34,053 nucleotides of DNA, from the IMG/VR virus record IMGVR_UViG_3300030329_004776, positions 1 through 34,053 of that record; one strand, written 5' to 3'. This stretch comes from a virus. Position numbers and translations under genes: made by a program. Numbering within the stretch: the stretch's first letter is position 1; each line of letters starts with the position of its first letter. The notes under the pieces were generated by a model. That model worked only from the letters and a program-made list of their open reading frames with translations. It searched no databases and was not told the DNA's origin. Positions 1 through 7,946 of this stretch are shown in pieces.

Positions 1-549
1 GATCCTGCGGTCTATACTCTAGAGGGGCAACAGACTGCCGTACCCGGTGTCCAGAATACCGGGTTAGGTCTTAGTACGGTTGAAGGAGCCATGAACTCGT
101 GGATCGGTGACACCAGAACTGATCAGGAAGGTTATAATGATGCGGCGGTTACGAAAGCACTTCAAGAAGGAAATCCTACATTTAGGGATGCGCGTGGCAA
201 CGAGCGGTCAGTTTCAGGTTACGAAAGGGATTTTAGTCCACCAACACCGGATAGTACGCTGGATAAAATGGGTCGCGGACGGATGGCATTGGGTCCGGTG
301 CAGTTATTAACATCAGCGGCGACGGGTGGTTTGTCAACTCCACTACAATTAGGTATAGGATTTCTCGCGGGGCAGGTTGATAAAGCGTTAAATACCCCGG
401 AGATGGTTACTATTGAACCAGCTTCCCCGACAGGTCCACGAATAGGGGGAAGTTTGATAGACAGTCTACGGCAGGAGCGTGACTCAAGATTTAAAGACGC
501 ATCTGATGATATGTTGGAACAAAGCCGTAGCTTGTTAGGATTACGCTGA
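1..549 (+). CDS. Head-region protein between terminase and portal, 3' part (5' part lies at the other end of the window)
   Basis: The frame is open from base 1 and reads DPAVYTLEGQQ; its 5' end is at 33658, so the gene crosses the circular junction. Joined, it would be about 203 residues. The N-terminal third is acidic and Gly-rich. A hydrophobic Gly/Ala/Leu stretch (MALGPVQLLTSAATGG, then LQLGIGFLAG) lies in the middle, and the C-terminus is charged and helical. An internal ATG at 91 follows GAAGGAG, but the longer frame continuing from 33658 is preferred. The stop overlaps the portal ATG (TGATG), so the two are translationally coupled. Position between terL and portal suggests a minor head or connector-associated protein; I do not recognise the family. 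This copy differs from the right-end copy at 11 of 333 bases, mostly changing amino acids. Confidence 0.7.
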   Translation, partial: DPAVYTLEGQQTAVPGVQNTGLGLSTVEGAMNSWIGDTRTDQEGYNDAAVTKALQEGNPTFRDARGNERSVSGYERDFSPPTPDSTLDKMGRGRMALGPVQLLTSAATGGLSTPLQLGIGFLAGQVDKALNTPEMVTIEPASPTGPRIGGSLIDSLRQERDSRFKDASDDMLEQSRSLLGLR

Positions 550-2126
550 TGGCCGCAAAGTCTATTGAAGATATTATTCGTTGTGAATCCCGTGCAGTAG
601 CAATGCGAACAACATGGGAAGGTACATGGGGTGACTGTTATGATTATACTATGCCGGGCCATAACGGTTTTTCCCGGCAAACCCGTGGTGATCGTGGCGA
701 TGAATTAATATTTGATGATACGGCTGTGGTAGGTGTTCAGGAGTTTTCGTCACGAATGATACAGGGGATTGTCCCCGATAATGCGAGATGGATCAGGCTG
801 GAACCATCTCCAACGGCTGCTGGTGAACTGGATGATGATCAGCTTAAAACCGTTCAGGGCAATCTTGACGAGGTTACAAATTATTTATTTGAAGTTATAC
901 ATAATTCCAATTTCTCTCAGGAAGCACATGAAGGATTCCTTGATCTCGCTGTAGGTACGGGGAATATGACTATTGAAGAAGGAGATGCAGTCCACCCTAT
1001 AAAATTTAATACAGTACCATTATACCAAATTGCTCTCGAACCCGCGCCATTTGATGGTATCGGGGGGCAGTTTAGAAAGCGGAAAGTGCGCGTTGATCAG
1101 ATAAAAGTCATTTGGCCGCAAGCTAAACTGCCCACTAAATACTCTCGTAGGATGAGTACGAAGCCTGATGAGGAGCTTGAGGTATCAGAGTATACCTATA
1201 GGGATTGGAGTGAGCCTCTTATCTATCGATATTATCATTGTGTCTATCTTTCCAAGGATAAGGAAAAGATATATGAGGAAGAGTATAATGGTCTTGGGTC
1301 TAGCCCTTGGGTTAATTTCCGGTGGTCCAAGGTAGCCTCTGAAGTTTATGGAAGAGGCCCGGTTTATAACGCATTAGCTGCGATCAAGACCGCTAATTTG
1401 ACTGTTCAGTTAATTCTGGAAAATGCAGAACTGGCTTTATCGGGTGTATGGCAGGGGGACGATGACGGAGTTCTAAATCCTGCGAATATTCGTATGATTC
1501 CGGGTACAGTTATTCCAAGGAGTCCGGGTTCCCGAGGTCTGGAGCCGTTACAATTCCCCGGAAACTTTGATGTAAGTCAGTTAGTGTTAGCTGATATGCG
1601 ACAAAATATTAATAAGGCACTTTATAATGAGACTCTGGGTCGTCGGCAGGGTACGCCAATTTCTGCTACAGAAGTTGCAGAAAGAATGGCCGAGCTATCC
1701 CGGCAGCTTGGGAGTGTGTACGGTCGTTTACAGGCCGAGTTTGTATTCCCGGTAATACAACGAGTTATTTACCTCCTTAAAAAGCAAGGGCGTATTGAGT
1801 TGCCGGAAATAGACGGTAGGGAAATACAAATACGTGCGGTGTCACCGATGTTAAGGGCACAAAGGAATGAGGATATCTCCCAACATATTAATTTTGCCTC
1901 GGTCATTGGTCAGCTATTTGGCCCGGAACTCGTGCAGACTATTATTAATCCTTCTAAATATTCACAAAAGCTTTCCCAGTGGTATGAAGTTGATCAGACA
2001 CTTTTGCGTGATGAAAATGAGCAGCAACAGATGTCTCAGGCAAATCAGGCAAGTCAGGCGATGGCTGCTGCCGGGCAAGGTGGAGGCGGTGAAATGGTTG
2101 AACAACTGAGAAACTTCTTGCCATGA
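549..2126 (+). CDS. Portal protein (T7 gp8-like head-tail connector)
   Basis: A 525-residue protein, the usual length of podoviral connectors (T7 gp8 is 536). It should form the dodecameric ring at the packaging vertex through which DNA enters and leaves the capsid. Recognised features are the N-terminal helical stretch with RTTWEGTWGDCYDYTMP, the segment FDDTAVVGVQEFSSRMIQGI, and the mid-protein PVYNALAAIKTANLTVQLIL with a following SATEVAERM motif, all typical of the Head-tail connector family. The C-terminus is Gln/Ala/Gly-rich. It starts on the stop of the upstream gene (TGATG) and its stop overlaps the next ATG (ATGA), placing it firmly in the head operon. Family assignment rests on overall pattern, not on a search. 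Confidence 0.93.
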   Translation: MAAKSIEDIIRCESRAVAMRTTWEGTWGDCYDYTMPGHNGFSRQTRGDRGDELIFDDTAVVGVQEFSSRMIQGIVPDNARWIRLEPSPTAAGELDDDQLKTVQGNLDEVTNYLFEVIHNSNFSQEAHEGFLDLAVGTGNMTIEEGDAVHPIKFNTVPLYQIALEPAPFDGIGGQFRKRKVRVDQIKVIWPQAKLPTKYSRRMSTKPDEELEVSEYTYRDWSEPLIYRYYHCVYLSKDKEKIYEEEYNGLGSSPWVNFRWSKVASEVYGRGPVYNALAAIKTANLTVQLILENAELALSGVWQGDDDGVLNPANIRMIPGTVIPRSPGSRGLEPLQFPGNFDVSQLVLADMRQNINKALYNETLGRRQGTPISATEVAERMAELSRQLGSVYGRLQAEFVFPVIQRVIYLLKKQGRIELPEIDGREIQIRAVSPMLRAQRNEDISQHINFASVIGQLFGPELVQTIINPSKYSQKLSQWYEVDQTLLRDENEQQQMSQANQASQAMAAAGQGGGGEMVEQLRNFLP

Positions 2127-2368
2127 TAAAACCTCGGCGTGGGACAGGAGAAAAAGATCAAAAACTAAATAAAATGTACGCTGCCGCCTTTAAAACTGGC
2201 GCTGGTAAAGCGGTCTTGAATCATTTAAAACAAATTTCTATTTATGCAGTAGGTGGTCCCGGCATAACGCCTGACCATTTAATGCATATAGAAGGGCAGC
2301 GCTTTATTGTCGCTGAAATAGAAAGGCGTATTACGTTAGGAAAGGAACCCGGCGATGAGAGCAGTTGA
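2123..2368 (+). CDS. Bbp19-like small phage protein
   Basis: An 81-residue protein between portal and scaffold. The pattern of a helix with FKTGAGKAVLNHLKQ followed by HLMHIEGQRFIVAEIERRI resembles the Bbp19 family (named after Bordetella phage BPP-1), which usually occupies this same position in podoviruses. Its role is not established; position suggests head assembly. The ATG overlaps the portal stop as ATGA, and the 3' end overlaps the scaffold gene by 14 bases, so it depends on coupled translation. The family call is moderately sure; the existence of the gene is very sure from spacing on both sides. Confidence 0.8.
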   Translation: MIKPRRGTGEKDQKLNKMYAAAFKTGAGKAVLNHLKQISIYAVGGPGITPDHLMHIEGQRFIVAEIERRITLGKEPGDESS

Positions 2369-3191
2369 GATTTTAAGGAAACCGGACGATGGAACAGCAG
2401 CAGGTGCAGTACCTGAAGGAGACAGTGGAGAATCAGTTCAAGATAATAGTGCATCTCAAGATGGAACTAGCGAAAGCAATACTGGAAGCCCGTCAACTTC
2501 AAGGCCAGATTATATCCCGGCAAAATATTGGGACGAGGAAACAGGACGAGCCAGAGTAGCGGATCTGGGTAATGCGTATAATGAGTTGGCTACCAAGCTT
2601 GGGAAGCGCGATGAGGTTATACGTGACGAAATCGCAAAGGAATTGCAAGGCAAGGCAATGGAAGGGGTGCCAGATAGTGCTACCGATTACAGCTTCACGC
2701 CAACAGAGGGGCTAATACCGGATGGTTTGCAGTATAATATTGATACCAATAACGCCCAGTATAAGAAATTTGGTGACGTAGCACATGAAATAGGATTAAG
2801 TCAGGATCAGTATAATAAGTTATTTTCGTTATATGTAGAGAATGAAATTTCTCTTGTTCCTGATAAAAATGCTGAATTGGCTAAATTGGGAGATAATGCA
2901 CAAGCCAGAGTAGAACGGGTTGATATGTGGGCAAAAGCCAATTTGACAGATGGAGCTTATGATGCGGTTGTTCAGAGAGCTTTAAGTGGCGAGTTTATTA
3001 TCGCAATGGAAGAGTTGATCGACAAGACTGGTTCAGTCAGTATGGAAGGAAATGAGCATCAGTCTCATGGTCCCCTGACACGGCAAGAATTGGAGACTAT
3101 GATGAAAGATCCGCGTTATCGTGATCCTCAGCGGCGTGATCCAACATTCGTACGAAGAGTGCAGGACGGATTCGCATCGTTAAAAACCTAG
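2355..3191 (+). CDS. Scaffolding / capsid assembly protein (T7 gp9-like)
   Basis: A 278-residue acidic protein placed immediately before the coat gene, where tailed phages keep the scaffold. The first 55 residues are low-complexity and rich in Ser, Gly, Asp and Glu. The segment DYIPAKYWDEETGRARVADL is typical of T7-like capsid assembly proteins (usually PEKFWD followed by a helix with N and L). The C-terminus has a helix with REL-like spacing (LTRQELETMMKDPRYRD) and a basic end, RRDPTFVRRVQDGF, which in scaffolds generally binds the coat. The start overlaps the upstream gene. A strong intrinsic terminator follows 41 bases after the stop. High confidence for role, moderate for exact subfamily. 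Confidence 0.87.
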   Translation: MRAVEILRKPDDGTAAGAVPEGDSGESVQDNSASQDGTSESNTGSPSTSRPDYIPAKYWDEETGRARVADLGNAYNELATKLGKRDEVIRDEIAKELQGKAMEGVPDSATDYSFTPTEGLIPDGLQYNIDTNNAQYKKFGDVAHEIGLSQDQYNKLFSLYVENEISLVPDKNAELAKLGDNAQARVERVDMWAKANLTDGAYDAVVQRALSGEFIIAMEELIDKTGSVSMEGNEHQSHGPLTRQELETMMKDPRYRDPQRRDPTFVRRVQDGFASLKT

Positions 3192-3232
3192 TATTATTTG
3201 CCTCCCTAGACTAGCACAGTTATTTTGTGCAT

Positions 3233-3264
3233 TGACCGGAAGTAAAATTTCGGTCATTTTTTTT
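3233..3264 (+). terminator. Rho-independent terminator between scaffold and coat genes
   Basis: TGACCG at 3233-3238 pairs with CGGTCA at 3251-3256, extended inward by GAA/TTT pairs (one G-U), followed by eight T. It lies within the head operon, upstream of the most heavily expressed gene. It could attenuate upstream transcription, or a separate coat promoter may exist in the 100 bases before 3368; I see no convincing one. Confidence 0.85.
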
Positions 3265-3367
3265 AGGTCGGCCCGAAGTTTAGCAAATCGGCCCTAGATG
3301 GATACCCGTTTTTGCCCTCTGACGATACCCGCGTTTGAACTTTTTGTTTTAACTTTTGGAGGTCGTT

Positions 3368-4198
3368 ATGGCTTTTCCTGATATTGATGACAGCTTTGTA
3401 AAGCAGTTTGAAAGTGAAGCACATATTGAATACCAGCAGATGGGTTCAAAGCTTCGCAACACTATCCGTACCAAGTCTGGTGTGGTTGGTGAAAGTACTA
3501 CGTTCCAAGTAGTCGGTAACGTCGATGTTGGAACAAAATCCCGTGAAGGCAAGGTTCCGCGTTCACATCCAAGTCATGCGCCTATTGAGGTGACGCTTCA
3601 AGATCGGTATGCTTCCGTTCTTATTGATGATCTCGATGAGCTTAAAATCCAGCATGACGAGCGTGGTGTTCAGGCCAAAAATATTGCATCTGCAATGGGC
3701 AAGGACACTGATGACATCATCACTACTGCGATGGATGCATCGGCCAACTCAAACAACGTAAGTACAGCAGAAACATTCTCTGCTGTTGCTACTCCAATCG
3801 GAATGATGGAAGACTTTGGTAATGCCAGTATTCCGTTTGATGGCGAACTTTACGCTGTTGTATGTTGGGAAGCTTGGGGTGATCTAATGGATCTTGATGA
3901 GTTCTCCAATGCTGATTATGTGCAATCGGAAAACCTATGGTTTGAAGGCGTTACGGCCAAGACGTGGCTAGGCTTCAAATGGTTCCCACACGAAAACCTG
4001 CCAGTAGATGGATCTAATGATGCGAAGAATTTCTTCTATCATAGGTCTTCTTGTGGTCATGCTATCGGGGCTGATTATTCGCAGCGGATTGATTATCTCG
4101 CTGAGTATGACAGCAACCAGGTCATGGCTAAGATGTCGCATGGTGCCGGTCTTGTTGACGACACTGGCTGCATTGAGCGGGTTTATAACTCTGCATAA
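3368..4198 (+). CDS. Major capsid protein
   Basis: A 276-residue coat protein of the podoviral HK97-fold type. The start at 3368 is chosen over the in-frame TTG at 3356 because GGAGG (3358-3362) lies five bases before this ATG. The protein has the usual pattern: an N-terminal helix (DDSFVKQFESEAHIEYQQ), a beta-rich section with TTFQVVGNVDVGTKSREGKV, an ASVLIDDLDELKIQHDERG segment like the E-loop/P-domain hinge of T7-like coats, and a C-terminal half with AVVCWEAWGDLMDLDEFSNADYV. Length is somewhat short for T7 (gp10A is 345) but normal for small marine podoviruses. It follows the scaffold and precedes a small Gly-rich protein, matching a coat/decoration arrangement. Confidence 0.9.
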   Translation: MAFPDIDDSFVKQFESEAHIEYQQMGSKLRNTIRTKSGVVGESTTFQVVGNVDVGTKSREGKVPRSHPSHAPIEVTLQDRYASVLIDDLDELKIQHDERGVQAKNIASAMGKDTDDIITTAMDASANSNNVSTAETFSAVATPIGMMEDFGNASIPFDGELYAVVCWEAWGDLMDLDEFSNADYVQSENLWFEGVTAKTWLGFKWFPHENLPVDGSNDAKNFFYHRSSCGHAIGADYSQRIDYLAEYDSNQVMAKMSHGAGLVDDTGCIERVYNSA

Positions 4199-4241
4199 GT
4201 TGCAGGGTTGGGTTTAACGCAATTTTTAGCGGAGAAAGCAA

Positions 4242-4532
4242 ATGGCTTTTGATAAAACTGGACTAACCCGTATGGCCTCTGGAGGCGGTGCCAATATATG
4301 GTTCTACCGTTCAACAGATAATAAAGCGACTTGCAACAGTGCAGGTTACTTTACAGGTGATGCGGTTAACTATCTTAACATTGGAGATCTGGTTATCCAG
4401 CAGGAAGTATCGGGCGCGACTGCCCTACCAACTGCTGCGGATGCCGGGTGTTTGATGTGGGTTGTTTCTAATGATGGTTCAACCGTTGACGTTTCAGACG
4501 GTACTGACATCGTGGTAACTGATAGCGACTAG
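4242..4532 (+). CDS. Putative head decoration protein
   Basis: A 96-residue protein directly after the coat gene, with GGAG about 8 bases before the ATG. It is rich in Gly, Ser, Thr, Asp and Val, with predicted strands (IGDLVIQQEVSG, GCLMWVVSNDGSTVDVSDGTDIVV) and no basic patch. The small size, beta-rich composition and position are those of capsid cement or decoration proteins, but no specific family is recognised. A fibre-related or head-completion role is possible. A weak terminator-like T-run follows, so coat and this gene probably form one highly expressed transcript. Confidence 0.6.
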   Translation: MAFDKTGLTRMASGGGANIWFYRSTDNKATCNSAGYFTGDAVNYLNIGDLVIQQEVSGATALPTAADAGCLMWVVSNDGSTVDVSDGTDIVVTDSD

Positions 4533-4540
4533 TAGAGGTT

Positions 4541-4575
4541 CCACGCCGGAGCAAGGAATGGGGGCGGGTTTTTTT
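4541..4575 (+). terminator. Possible weak terminator after the coat / decoration pair
   Basis: CGCC at 4544-4547 can pair with GGCG at 4563-4566, plus C42/G68 across a mismatch, followed by seven T (4569-4575). The position is analogous to the terminator after T7 gene 10, but the stem is short and imperfect. Confidence 0.35.
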
Positions 4576-4603
4576 CTCTCCCTTTGTCTCGTCCCCTTTC
4601 CAC

Positions 4604-4615
4604 CCTCCTAGGAGG
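4604..4615 (+). promoter_or_regulatory. Ribosome binding site embedded in a 12-bp palindrome
   Basis: CCTCCTAGGAGG is a perfect palindrome whose right half is a full Shine-Dalgarno sequence, five bases before the GTG at 4621. The left half could pair with the SD in RNA, although as a loop-less palindrome it would pair best between two molecules or with shifted bases. Confidence 0.5.
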
Positions 4616-4620
4616 TTTAA

Positions 4621-5199
4621 GTGAGTGTTGCTACAACTGATGTTGCTGTTGCTTCTTTAGGGCTTGTTCTCATTGGGGATAGCCCTATTGCTGCTTTTGA
4701 TGGTAGTACAACGGGTGCAACAGTAGCAGGTAATATCTACGACGAAGTAATCGAAGGATTGCTGGCAGAGCATCCTTGGAGATTTGCAACCAAACAGGTT
4801 GATTTATCTCATCTGGAGGCGACACCGGAAGCCTTATGGACAGATGCATGGCAAATACCGACTGATGTTCTGGTAGTCCGCCGTGTGACATTGAATGGAT
4901 CAGATATCAAATACGAGATATATGGTGATAAGGTCTATGCCGATGTTAATTCCAGTAACACACTTACGTTAAATTACATATTTCGGGCCTTGGAACAGGA
5001 TTGGCCTCCACATTTTCGGATGGCTGCTGTGTTAAAACTGGCGTCTCTTTTTGCTATGGCTGTAGCAGGAAAGCCAGATATGGCACGAGAGTTTGAAACA
5101 CAGGCCGATTTTCAATTAAGAAAAGCAAGATCAACTGATAGTCAGAGTGATACGACTCACGATATTCCTACGACCCGCTTTATTACGACACGGAGGTAA
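4621..5199 (+). CDS. Tail tubular protein A (T7 gp11-like)
   Basis: A 192-residue protein, matching T7 gp11 (196). It should form the ring that joins the portal to the nozzle. The start is GTG, five bases after AGGAGG. Typical family features are an N-terminal helix in which the protein counts its own copies (ALIGLVLIGDSPI-like segment, here ASLGLVLIGDSPIAAFD), then NIYDEVIEGLLAEHPWRFATKQVDL, then a beta insert with LNYIFRALEQDWPPHFRMAAVLKLASLFAMAVAGKPDMA. This is the standard layout of gp11-type adaptors. It is followed after two bases by the gp12-like gene, which has the same partner order as in T7. Confidence 0.92.
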   Translation: MSVATTDVAVASLGLVLIGDSPIAAFDGSTTGATVAGNIYDEVIEGLLAEHPWRFATKQVDLSHLEATPEALWTDAWQIPTDVLVVRRVTLNGSDIKYEIYGDKVYADVNSSNTLTLNYIFRALEQDWPPHFRMAAVLKLASLFAMAVAGKPDMAREFETQADFQLRKARSTDSQSDTTHDIPTTRFITTRR

Positions 5200-5201
5200 A
5201 A

Positions 5202-7454
5202 GTGCCTCTTCGAGCGCGGACTTTTCAAACAAATTTTGCGGCGGGTCAAATGGACCCAAGGATGCTTGGGCGTGAAGATATCGGTATCTTTGCCAACTCT
5301 GCATCAAATGTAGTTAACTCAGCGCCTCTTGTGCAGGGAGGTGTTCGTAGGCGACCCGGTACACAATATCTGGCTGCTGAGACGGCACATACCCGTCTTG
5401 AAAGATTTCGTTTTAGTTCAACTCAACTGTATATTTTTGCATTTTCCAACACAGAACTGAAGATATTCAACGCAAGCGGGACGTTGTTACAGACATTATC
5501 ATCCCAACCGTGGTCAGCTACGACGATGTGGGAAATGCGTATGACAACATCGGGTGATACAACAATTATTACTCACCCGGATTTTATAATGAAGAAGCTT
5601 CTGCGTACCGGGGCATCAACATTCACGATCTCGGATTTCGTATTTGAAGCTCATAGTAGTGGATACCCAAGATACCAGCCATATTATAAGTTTGCCGCAG
5701 ATACTATTACGCTTGATCCGTCAGCAACAAGTGGTTCGGTCACACTGACCACGAGTGATGACCACTGGACCTCCAGTCATGTTGGTTCAGTTGTTCGGTA
5801 TAAGGGCAAGGAAATAGATGTGACTGGTTATACCAGTGCGACGGTGGTTAGTGGGACAGTGCGGGAAACCCTGTCTGCACATACAGCCGATGCCGACTGG
5901 GATGAAAATGTGTTTTCAGCAGCAAATGGTTATGCCCGTTCCGTGACCTTCCATCCTAGACGTTTATGGTTTGGCGGGTCACGAGATCTACCAAACTTTA
6001 TGTGGAGTTCCAAATCAAATGCATTCTTTAATTTTGATGTAGGTACAGGTCTTGATGACGAAAGTATTCAAGGTGGGCTAGGTCAGGATGAAGTTAATAA
6101 TATCATGCATCTCCATTCTGGCAGACACTTGCAAATTTTTACTGATTCAGCGGTGTTATATTTAAGAGAGAGTGATTCAAAGCCGATCACGCCTAGCGAT
6201 TACGTGCCAAGATTTACGGTGCCATATGGGTCATCGGATGTAGTCCCTGTTCGCTTTGATGGGGCAACTATTTTTGTTCAGGACACAGGGAAGGTAGTAC
6301 GGGAATTATTGTGGAATGATCTACAGGATGCCTATACCGCTAATCCTATAAGCCTTGTATCAAATGATATTATCTCTGATGTACAGCAAATGACTGTATT
6401 TTACGGAACAACAACAGGGCCGGAACAGTGGGCATTAATTGTTAATGGTGACGGGACTCTTGCGCTTTATCATTCTGTACGATCTGAGAAAATAGCTGCG
6501 TGGTTCCCGTGGTCAACAACAGGTAACTTTGAGAGTGTCACAGAGTTGAATGGTATTGTCTATACATCGGTTAAGAGAACTGTACCAAATCAGGCGACTT
6601 GTACAATTACAGTAACAGACTATTCAAATATAGCGACAAACGCGACAATTGTTTTGACAGATAATGCAGGAACGGCAACTACATTTACTTGTCAAGGTTC
6701 AGGTACAGGGACACCAGAGACAAATAAATTCTTCCATCATGCAAGTAATGACACAACAGCAGATAATATTTACACGACAATCAATACCCATTCCAGTTAT
6801 ACTGTTCCCAATCCGGCTGCTAATGTTATAACAGTTACAAGAAATACTGCCGGGCTAAGTAATCTGACGGTTACAACTTCTGATAGTACCCGTTTGGCGG
6901 TAACGGATTTTGTGGGGGCTGATGTCTATCATCTGGAAAAATTTGATTTTGATAAGACAGTGGATTCATCGGCAACACTTTCCAGTGTGTCGGGTAATAC
7001 GTGGGGCGGCTTATCCCATCTATTATCTGGTGGGTATGGCTTTAACAGCGAAGTGGTTGATGGCAATCTGTATCATGGTAATTATTCCGTTAATAGTTCC
7101 GGGCAAGTTGTACTTGATGAAACAGCTACTGCGCCCATAGGTGGCCTTGACTTTACTCGTACTATCAAGGATATGCCCGTTGTTATTTCTGGACCGTCTG
7201 GTTCAACATCCGGTGATATGAAGCGCGTTGGTCAAGTGGTACTTCGTGTGTATGATAGTGTTAATTTTTCGGTATCGGGGCAAGAGTTTCTTATTCGTCA
7301 GGTTGATGATGATCTTCAGGCAGATCCGACTCCGGTAGATGGCCAGCATGTTTTTTATCTAAACGGATGGACAAGAACAGGACAGATAACAATAACGCAA
7401 ACTGCACCATTGCCGTTTACATTATTAAGTATCTGGAAAGAGGTATTAACATGA
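5202..7454 (+). CDS. Tail tubular protein B / nozzle (T7 gp12-like)
   Basis: A 750-residue protein (T7 gp12 is 794) that should form the tail nozzle. The start is GTG with GGAGG at 5192-5196. The N-terminus is diagnostic: FQTNFAAGQMDPRMLGREDIGIFANSASNV followed by PLVQGGVRRRPGTQYLA corresponds to the conserved G-x-L-D-P-R and PQGGLRRRPGT motifs of podoviral gp12. The rest is beta-rich, with FNFDVGTGLDDESI and HLHSGRHLQIFTDSAVLYL blade-like segments. A Thr/Ala-rich stretch around residues 455-575 (TCTITVTDYSNIATNATIVL and following) looks like an inserted bacterial-Ig-type or fibre-like beta domain, not part of the core. The stop overlaps an ATG of a six-codon micro-frame leading to the next gene. 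Confidence 0.92.
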   Translation: MPLRARTFQTNFAAGQMDPRMLGREDIGIFANSASNVVNSAPLVQGGVRRRPGTQYLAAETAHTRLERFRFSSTQLYIFAFSNTELKIFNASGTLLQTLSSQPWSATTMWEMRMTTSGDTTIITHPDFIMKKLLRTGASTFTISDFVFEAHSSGYPRYQPYYKFAADTITLDPSATSGSVTLTTSDDHWTSSHVGSVVRYKGKEIDVTGYTSATVVSGTVRETLSAHTADADWDENVFSAANGYARSVTFHPRRLWFGGSRDLPNFMWSSKSNAFFNFDVGTGLDDESIQGGLGQDEVNNIMHLHSGRHLQIFTDSAVLYLRESDSKPITPSDYVPRFTVPYGSSDVVPVRFDGATIFVQDTGKVVRELLWNDLQDAYTANPISLVSNDIISDVQQMTVFYGTTTGPEQWALIVNGDGTLALYHSVRSEKIAAWFPWSTTGNFESVTELNGIVYTSVKRTVPNQATCTITVTDYSNIATNATIVLTDNAGTATTFTCQGSGTGTPETNKFFHHASNDTTADNIYTTINTHSSYTVPNPAANVITVTRNTAGLSNLTVTTSDSTRLAVTDFVGADVYHLEKFDFDKTVDSSATLSSVSGNTWGGLSHLLSGGYGFNSEVVDGNLYHGNYSVNSSGQVVLDETATAPIGGLDFTRTIKDMPVVISGPSGSTSGDMKRVGQVVLRVYDSVNFSVSGQEFLIRQVDDDLQADPTPVDGQHVFYLNGWTRTGQITITQTAPLPFTLLSIWKEVLT

Positions 7455-7470
7455 GTACAGGTCTAGAATA

Positions 7471-7935
7471 ATGGAAATCGGTACAGCGGTTCTTCTTTCT
7501 TCTGTATTATCTGGTGCAGGACAGTTTGTAGCAACTCGGGCACAGGCAAAAGCCGGGCAAAGAACAGCTGATATTATGGCCAAACAGCATAAAACCAACG
7601 CTGACTTAGCTAAATTACAGGCTTTACAGCAAGAAAATGATCGTCGTAAAGATTTTGAGATGATTGAAGCGTGGAATACCGCACAGGTTGACTATGATCC
7701 GTGGTCCTCGCCGTCGTTTCTGGCAACAAAAGAAGAAAATGTGGCTACATTGCAGCGTGATGTCGAAAATATTCAGTTAATGGGCAAGATTCAGCAGAAT
7801 CGATCTCTTCAAACTGCCCAAGCCTATGAGATAGAAGGTGCTAATTTCAGAACAATGGGTCAAATGGCCTGGTTGAAACCAGTGGGAACAATGACTGAAG
7901 GTTTTTATAAATATAAAAAGCTTGAGAAAGCCTAG
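7471..7935 (+). CDS. Internal virion protein (T7 gp14-like ejection protein)
   Basis: A 154-residue protein between the nozzle and the large gp15-like gene, where T7-like phages carry gp14, the part of the ejectosome that inserts into the outer membrane. The N-terminus is mildly hydrophobic (IGTAVLLSSVLSGAGQFVATRAQAKAG), followed by a Gln/Ala/Lys-rich helix (KTNADLAKLQALQQENDRRKDFEMIEAWN) and a Gln-rich centre, the usual composition. There is no good ribosome binding site. The ATG overlaps the stop (TAATG) of a six-codon micro-frame at 7451-7471 that itself starts on the gp12 stop (ATGA), so translation appears to be handed along. Function is by position and composition. Confidence 0.75.
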   Translation: MEIGTAVLLSSVLSGAGQFVATRAQAKAGQRTADIMAKQHKTNADLAKLQALQQENDRRKDFEMIEAWNTAQVDYDPWSSPSFLATKEENVATLQRDVENIQLMGKIQQNRSLQTAQAYEIEGANFRTMGQMAWLKPVGTMTEGFYKYKKLEKA

Positions 7936-7946
7936 GTAGATTAATA

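Noticed and set aside
1-333. Fixed terminal repeats used in packaging, as in T7
   Set aside because: The two copies lie in the middle of a gene and differ at 11 positions; a circular assembly overlap explains this better.
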